Assembly (NCBI GenBank): GCA_038030265.1
Contig: CM075943.1
Span: 34,906,001-34,970,000 of the forward strand
Direction of reading: 5' to 3'
DNA from: Corythucha ciliata
Lineage: Eukaryota > Arthropoda > Insecta > Hemiptera > Tingidae
Length of the DNA stretch: 64,000 nucleotides
The position numbers and the translations under genes were made by a program. The notes beneath the pieces are model-generated. The model made no database searches and was not told the DNA's origin. It was given only the letters and a program-made list of their open reading frames with translations. This document shows positions 50,601 to 59,600 of the stretch, in pieces. The number at the start of each line of letters is the position of its first letter. Position 1 is the stretch's first letter.

Positions 50601-53600
50601 GAACGCAATGCGTTTGCGTTCTCTTCCTTCCTAATCTCTAATACAAAACCTCGTTGAATAGGAAAAAAGAATATTTCGTGGCCGAACCCCTTCTCACTCC
50701 CATAAACGTATTATTTCTTCAAATTTTTTAGTGTTTTTAGTAATACAGTCAATATTGTAGATTCTGGAAAACAACGTACCATTTGGTTTTCTTCCTTCTA
50801 AGACGTAATTACATCACCCAATCTCTTCTCCTATAGTTTTCCCTTTAGTTTTCGGTAGAACATTCTCCCAGGAATCTAGAATGTGGACTTGTCCAAGATT
50901 ATCGTTAACATTTCAATTAGCATATTTCTCCATTGCCCAAAAAAGAATAAAATTCTTCCTCGAGAATTCCACTCGTCCTTTCGATTTGTCCCTAGAGTCT
51001 TCTTAGAAGAGAAAGGAGTTACTCTCGCAGAGGTTGATGTACAGTGAGTGATGACGATGGAAGAGGGGATCTCAACTCTCTTTTTCTTTTTTTTTAGGCT
51101 GGCAGGTATATGATTTCCATAGATTATCACAATGTTAACTGTGAGGTATGATGTAGTGCATTGGCCAAGCCTGGAGTTGCCCTATGTTTAGCGTAAAGCC
51201 CCTCGAGCCATTTTGTTTCCTCCAACTTGTATAACAAAATTATACACTAACTGAAGAGCCATTTGGGCAAGGCACCACTCTTTGTGATACCAAGGTTAAA
51301 AGTGGTTGTTGATTCAACTTTACTAACTCGCGCCTGTATTTTTTTTCAAAAAGATATTATTTTAGTTTAAAAGAGTTATATATCTGTTTCAGTGGACTAT
51401 TAATTTTGTGGTTTCCTTGAAGTTTCGGTTTTTAAAGCGTGACGGTAGATGATGGCGGGCGAACGGTTTTCAATGAATGGGTTTCGTGGGGAGGGGGGGG
51501 GAACTAAGGGCGTAATAATTGAGTATCAGGTCCAGGTCAGTCTTTTCGAAAAAGAAGGGCTCTTGCCTACAAGTTCATGATCCGGATTGATGAATAAAAT
51601 ATATGAAAACAAATTGAAAGTCAAAACCTCTGTGAGTTTTCATAAACAAGCCGAGTATTGCGGAAAAATGATAATATATAAACGACTTACTCAGCCGATG
51701 CCCTTAATCTATTGCAATTCTTATTTCTAATAAAGTCTCTTAGCTACAACTCCTTCCTTTATCCTATTATCGTCTAATAAATTATTTACAAAGCCTCTTC
51801 CAAGGAGGAGGAATCTATTGCAGTCACGTACCTGAATCTAAATCCGTCGCTGTAACAGTAACTATGCTTGACCCGATAGTGGTATTCTCGAATACTTCAT
51901 TGCTGTAGGACATAGGATCAAAGAGAGGAGCATTGTCATTCACGTCCAACACGTTTATGTAGACGGAGACGGTTGAAGATAGGGCCGGCTTTCCACCGTC
52001 TTCGGCTTCAACGACGAACATATAGTGTTGGTGCTGCGGAGAAGATGTATAAGTTATTAGCACTTTTCCCCCTCAAAGAAGTTAATTAATAACTGTATAA
52101 TACGGAAATTACCTCTTCGTAATCAAGTCGAGCGGTGAGTGTAAAAATGCCACTTTGAGGATTGAGTGAAAAAACGTCGTTAGCCCAATCAGATATAACT
52201 GAAAAAGATACGCGACCATTTTCAGCCAAATCTGGATCCCTGGCACTGACAGCACCTACTTTCGATCCCCGGACGGACTCTTCACTGACATCGAAACTAT
52301 AAACGCTCTCTAGAAAAACAGGCGGATTGTCGTTCATGTCAGTGACCTGAAACAAAAAAAAAAATTCATAACATGGGCATCACAAATAAAACTGCGATAA
52401 GTACTCAGGTTGCTATAATTCCTTAGAATACAGTCCTGTTAAACTGTGTCGACTTAATTGTCGTTTCATACCCAACCTTTAACAGTATTTAATCCCTATC
52501 CCGAACAGCAAAAAAAGTGAGTAATTTTTACGCGCGATGTTAAAAAAAAATGCTAGTGGATCCCACATTACGCCAAATTGTTGAGCCTACACACAGTACA
52601 GGATGTAGAAACGAAGTCGGTGAGGGCGGGAATAAAGTCAAAGGAACGGGAGCAAGTGACAGAGAGCACATAATTATGCATGCGACCACGGAAAAGCCTG
52701 TCGGGGCTTTTAAGGCGTTTATCACGAGGACAAGGGCGTATATGTAATGCAAAGCCGCTTGAATTACAGTTTTCAGAACATCAAATTTATTCACGAGAGA
52801 TTCAGATATATCGGGCTTAAAAATTCAGTCAATTTTGTCCCAAATCCTTACCATTTCCAAAACAAACAAGCTCATTTTCCCGAAGAAGCCCTAAAAAGAG
52901 GTCTTTCATTTAGCTACAAGAAAGCGACTATCCGCCACTGAAGCGCAAGTTTTTCACTGGACAGGAAAACCGTCAATTTTAGAAACGACCAATCATAAAA
53001 TGCAGCCTCAAAAACACGATTTTTTGTATAAAAACTTGTTGTTAACACCCCCCCCCCCCCCGTAAAGTGATTCATCAAGAACTCCGGCTAAGAAATTGTA
53101 AATTCATCCCGAAGACACTGAATTTCCACGGAGAGGTGCGCTACCGATTCTATTTAAAATTTCCTGACCAAAAACTGACAATTTCATCCACATAATGGTC
53201 AAAAAATATTGACCTCCTATAGCCCATCAAGTTAAACGTGGACCTCACCCTCCTGTGTTCAGCCCCTCTAGCTATTTTTCCTTACCACCTCTCAATGGAA
53301 CTTCGGCTTGATAATAATACTTATCTTTGGTAAACAGTGAGACAACCAATGCTGTAAGGAAAGTAGAGGGAAGAGAAGTTGCAACTAATCGAATGAGAGT
53401 GCGTGGGCCGCGGGTTCATGTTCTTCTTGACGGGCTATAGCGGGCTAAACTTGTATAGCTTTGAAACACGGCTCAAAATCAAGAGGCGATGAATCCCGAC
53501 TTCCCATGTTATGGGAGGAAAGTTCTGAAAAATGTGAAGGTGAAAAATGCCTAAATTTCAGATTTTCTAAATAAATGGAATCGTTGGTGGTTAGTCGCTA

Positions 53601-56600
53601 AGTCTAATGAGTGGGCGACACCAAAGCCTGATGGTCGCTAGCACGAGCACCAATAGTTTCTAGTTATGATGGCCCTACGTTGCCCCCACCCACAATATAA
53701 AACAAATTAAGTTTGATGAAACTTTCGAGGTAGACCGGCGTTCCAGTAAATTCGTATGTATTTTGCAAAGCAGAATTAGTTAGAACTTTTAGAATTATAG
53801 TTAGAATTTTTAGAATTAGGCTTAGTTAAGCCGAACTTTATATGCCAGCTGAATATGTTGCTACAAAACTGGCGATTTCAAGCTGAAAATAAATTTTTCT
53901 GCTCCATTTCAAAAACGAATATTTTAAACCCGAAACGACGACCCCCCCCCCCCTGATTTGATATTTTACTCGAAAACTGACAATGTCACGCACTGTGACT
54001 AAAGTTTTCTCTAAAACGGATGATTTTAGACCAAAAACGACGACTCTGCCTTGAAAACCAGCGATTTCACCACAAAACTGACGAATTCATCATTGTGTCG
54101 ATTTATACCAAAATGGACGGTTTCACGCCAAATCTTATGTTTTGCCCCATGACTGAAGACGTCACTACAAAACTGGCGATTTTACCCCGAAACCAAATTG
54201 GACGGTAAAACCTCAAAAATCAATATTTTACTCCGAAATTGGTTAGTTTACCACAAAACTGACGATACACCAAACCTGAAGTGTTCTTCCAAAGATTTCT
54301 CTACAAAAACTGGCAATTTTACCCCCAAACTGACTGTTTCATCCTAAAAACTATCCCAAACTGACGATTTTACCCTGGCCCGTTTCACACTAGGAAAAAA
54401 AACAGGCCGACGCGCGCGTCAGCGTCCGACTCTTCCAGTAAAAACACATACATTCTATGACGCCTTTTACGCATTGAAATCGAAGGTACGCGGGAATTGT
54501 CTCACCCGCCACGAGAAAAAAGGCGCCGGCGTCTTTTTTCTCCTATAGTCTGTCCACGTAGAGATGGACTCTCACCCGCCCTTGAATTTAGTGGAATGAG
54601 CTCCCACTTTGCCCCTTCTTCTAAAAAAAATTGCAACGGTAATAATTTTGTAACAAATGATCTAGGTAAATAGACTAAAGAGGTATGCTCTTAATTTTCA
54701 ACCAATTATTATTGTTTGTGCGCCATGACGTCATGGGATGACAATTTTTTAAAAAATTAACAGGTGGGACTTTTTTCAATAAAATAAAATTATCAACATT
54801 TCTGGGGCCACTTTTTTAATCGGGAGAACTACGCATTATTGCCTGCAGGACAAAGTTCCTGTGAAAGAAGTGATTGCAGGGCCCCTAAGTGTAATAGTTG
54901 GAGCAAAGAAAACTGCTGCAGGTGCAGGGTATCATCTCAGTTGTGTAACTTTTAGAAATAGTTTTTTAGGAAGTTTACGTTGTGCAGGTTATAAAAATAA
55001 GGGACACCCCCGCACTTCCGCACTTCATCAATGTGGTCCATATGCACCCCCCCCCTCCAACACCCCTTCACCTTCAAGGTTCCCTCCATGCATTCTACCT
55101 CTACGGTCGATATCAAACGTCTCGTCGAAAAACATATGTTCTACTCCGGGGAGGACGGGTGAATAGCGCCGGCACTTAATTTTAATGAATTAGGCGCCTG
55201 GTGATTTTACCGTTAAAATATTTTTTTCAGTTTTCCCTCAAAAAGAAAAGTTTACTCTGAAATTGGAAGTTTTACCGCAAAACCGGCAATTTTATCACAA
55301 AACTGACGGGTTTTTGCCCTAAACTGTCAACTGAATACTGGGAGCCAATTTATAGTCGGATCGGTGAAAGAATGTGCATGAAATTACCCTCTCTCTTTTC
55401 CCTAAACCCACATGACTTACCGCTACCACGCCATCACCTGAGAGGAGCCTCTCCTATTTTATCGGTAAAACTCTCTGTTATTGGTTGCAGTTGTTTGATA
55501 AAAGTGGAGAAGTAGAGAACCACGTTAAGAGAGGGAAAAATCGGGCTTATGGCCTCCCACCACTCATGCACATTCTTTCGCTGATCCGAGTTATAGTAAA
55601 ACTTAGCGCCGGTGCTATTCCTCCCGTCTTGTCTAAAAACATATGTTTCAATTCGGAGAGGACGGATGGATAGCGTCGGCGCTAAATTTTACTGAATAGT
55701 TCGCATGATGTTTTCACTGCAAAACTGGCGATTTCACTTTTAAAATTAGTAGGATTGCCTCGAATCTAGCGATTTAGGGTTAGGTCGATAATGTCCGTTT
55801 AAGCGTTGCTAAAGGTTTAAAGGATTTCGTATTCAAAATGCTATAGATGAACCACATTCTTATGGAACCTAAAAATCAATAAAAACAATTTGTTTTACAT
55901 ATGATCAGGTTTATTTACATGTGGAAATTTTGCCAAAAAATTCCATCAGTGTTTAGTTCAGAGTTTCTGATAGGGGTGTAAGCCCTTAAGCTCAGCTTCC
56001 GGGCCTCAATCGCCCGGAAATCGGGTTCAAAGTTCTGTTTATCCCTAAGCTGAGCTAAAGAACTTATACCCTAATCATGATTATCATTTTGCATACAAAA
56101 CGGTTAAACTGACATTGTTGACCCGTTAAGCGCAAAAATGGCGATTTTAGCACAGAAATGGAGATTTTAGTAGGCTCTAAAACTGTGATTTTGGCCAAAA
56201 ACTAGCAATTTTACCACTCAGCTGGTGATATCAGGTGTTTTTTGCAGAGTAGGAAAATCTGAAAATAGTATATTACGATACAAGTGCGGAAAATTACTCA
56301 TTCCGCATGTGTACGATGAATTGTCGACACGAGACGTAGTCGAGTGGCGGCTCATCGCACGAGTTTGGAATGAGCAGATTCCGCTCGAGTATCGCACGTT
56401 ATTTTCTCTACACATACGCTCTTCCAAAAAGCACCATTTCAGAAATGAAGCCACGACGAACAATTTATGGAAAAACGACGTCATTGCGCCCAGAGCTTTT
56501 TGATTTCTTTCCCAGTTGATTTCAAAATTACGAATTTTGATTACGAATTTACGATTCAAATATACGAAATTATAAAAATTACTTTAAAATAATTCTTCAA

Positions 56601-59600
56601 CCTTACATTCCTCACGAAAACACGCAAAGAAGTAAGAAGTCCCGGTCAAAATACTTCATACTTGAAAACACAAGAAGTGGACAAATATAATCTACTGAGT
56701 GGGTAAATAACCACTCATATCGAGTTTCCTCGCTTCGAATTGAAGAGGTAACCGTCAAATTTGTGGAATTTGTGGATTTTTCTCGCACGCCGTGCGAGAA
56801 TAAAATTGTTTCTCATACTGTGCGGAATAGGGTCTACTACTAAACGCTAAAGGGGCATTGGGCGTGCGGAATTAAGGTATTCTAGGGTATGTGTAGAGAA
56901 AATTATTTTATGGTTGAGTCAGATCTGCAAAAATGGTATTTTAGAGCGCAAAACCCGCGAATTTGGTATTTGAATTATGTCACTCTTGCGAAATTCTTTT
57001 TGTGAGGAGAAAACTCCTCGAAATTGAATTTTTTATTTGTAAAATCCGAAAAATGATTTTTCTCTAAACATACCCTAGAATAACCCCTTTCCTGCTTGCT
57101 GAAGCCTCCTCCAGCGTTTAGAAATGGGTCACTTTCTCGCCCATGGGCGAGAATATTACCCCAGAGCGAGACTGGATTTCATTCTCGGTAAAAAATCTCG
57201 CAAGTGGTATCCAAGAACGCTACATCATAAATAATACTCATAGAGATAAAAATGAATGGAGAAAGCTTGGTCTTGAAATTTGTTGACCGTAGTTATTGTG
57301 GGAGGTGCACCTTGTGAACCACAAAGTAACCTCAAGTCAAGTTGTTTTTTATTTACACATGTCCACTTTGAATTTCTAGTTTTGTTAGAGAACCTTTAAA
57401 ACACAGGTACTGCAACACTGATTTCAGCGCCATATTTGGTCCCTCAGTTGTTAGGGTAAACAAAATATATCATGAATGAAAAAATTGTCATCATAACAGC
57501 AAACAAACGCGGAACGCCATCGAAATAAATCAAAATATATTACTTGTCAATGAGATCAGGTGATAATATTATAATCATGTGAGGGACCAAGCATGGCGCC
57601 GATTTCCGTGTTGCAGTACTCGTGTTTTACAGTGCCTTAGTTTTGTTCTTTTTTCCTCTAGTATGTCTAGAAATAGTCACTGTGAGTTTTAAGATTGTTT
57701 CACAGGGCGTTAATAAAGTGAATAACCCACAACTATACTCCGGAGAATCTTTCGGAGCCAGCTTCAAAGAAAACCATGTTGATATTGTTCCATGATGATC
57801 GTTGTAGATTGCAGTCATCGCAGAAAAACTTTAGCGGCTGAATTGAATACGAATATGTCAAAGAAGAAAGGGCAGTCGTTTCTGGTAAACCGAACACAAT
57901 CGCATCAAAAACTTTAAAAAACACACACACAGTGTAGTGAGCTCAACGGCCAGAATATAAGTTTTCATGGGTGATATTGATACTCACAGTTTCACAAGTG
58001 CTGTATACACCGTACCCTGGGTCTCGAGTTTGCTTGTCACCCGCAAGTCATCAATTTCGACTAATCCCGGAAGAAACCAATCCGACATTCGTGTGCTTTT
58101 GACGGTGGTCTCTGGAGGGTGTAAATGTGTCGAACACGTCTAACACGTCTCTTGCGACTTCAAAGGCATAACTTGTTATAATCATGTCATAAATTAACGA
58201 TTTAACTTGACTACACGAGCTGCACCGGAGTGAAAAGACATTTTGGTTATCTAGAATTCTAGAGAGAGGCGGGGAAAATAATGTTCATCTGAAGCCGGAC
58301 GGATTCAAATATCAAGCAACCCCTGTCGATTGCGAATCAGGTCTTCCCGACACTAATTATTACGTAGAGAAACTTTAAAAATATGTGATAAACACTGAAC
58401 TGCCCTAAAACTTGGGATTTGTATCAATAATGCCAAACTTTCCTAGAGGTTGATGATAAGGTGATAAGGTTTATTATGAGTCGAAACTTCCTCGACGCGT
58501 AGGGATTCTTTTTGTATTTTTTGTTAGGCTAAGAGTTTCGAACGATTTCGTATGCCGTACGATACACGAGCAGAAACAGCTCATTCCAAAGCTAGTACGA
58601 TTATGCCGCTAGTCGACTTCGTCTCGTGTCAGCAACTAATCGCACTCGTTCGGAGTGAGCAATTTTCCGCTCTCGTATCGTAATATACTATTTGAGTGAG
58701 CGCTGATGAAACAAAATGTGGTTTTCCTGAAGGATTTATACTTTGAGATTCAGAATGTGTCTGGCGGTGGGCGCAGCTGCCCCATTAAATCTGCGCTTTC
58801 GATTCTAGGGGAGGGCAGCTGCCTACCCCTGCCCCCTCCGGCTACGCCCTTGGGATGAGGTAAATGAAACTCATTCTAGCCACGTATTTACAACAAGTGA
58901 ATGAAAAATGAAACCCCAGGTCGCTATCATTGATATCTGCCCCAATTAACTCCATTGCTATGCTTCAGTAGGGCAGAAGAACGTTCAGAAGTGTTGAATC
59001 ATTTTTGCGTAAATCGCCCTGGGGTTGGTCAAGTGGGCCTTTTTTACAATTTTGGTCATTTTTTCGGATTGGTTTGATTTGAGCCGGGCAAGGTTTACAG
59101 CGTCATCACCCCGTAAGATAAAAGTGACGAAATGAATGTTTCGTGATGCCCTTGCCTTCCACTGATTTCTTGATTCCCAGCGTCGAGACTCTTCCTCGGA
59201 TTTCAGGACCTTTGGCTGAGTGGCCGCTATCTTTCGAATAAATTCGGGCAGCCAGTGGAAATGGGCCAAAGTGGTCAAAACACCGTAACCACGCTGAGAA
59301 CCCATCAAAGCCACGTCTGATTTTGATCGGAAATCCATGTCGACATTAGGGTATCGAAACCCCAAGGTGACGTCCTCGGTGCCTCGGTATAGGAATTGGA
59401 CGCTTGCACCAGCTCTAGAAACTGGCTATGGGCCGATTGGACTTTGCTGTCAAAAACTGTCTTTTTCTGGCTACGAACCGGCCGTGATGGAAGCTTGTGT
59501 TGAAAAAAACCAAAACATTATTCAGAGTAGGTCTGTTATTTTATGTCTCACGAGAACGAACGCCACTGACGAATGCCTCCGAGAACAAAGTCGATAAAAA

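Larger units (their letters stand above)
52950..56225. repeat. degenerate ~25 bp repeats, family 3
   Basis: AAAACTGGCGATTTTACC-like units recur irregularly at 52960-53220, 53860-54375, 55200-55340, 55700-55780 and 56110-56225, with C runs at 53048-53060 and 53942-53953. Other elements interrupt the field. Confidence 0.7.

Noticed and set aside
53860..54375. Repeats resembling a CRISPR array
   Set aside because: Units are irregular in length and heavily changed, there are no constant repeats with unique spacers, and the context is a eukaryotic intron.
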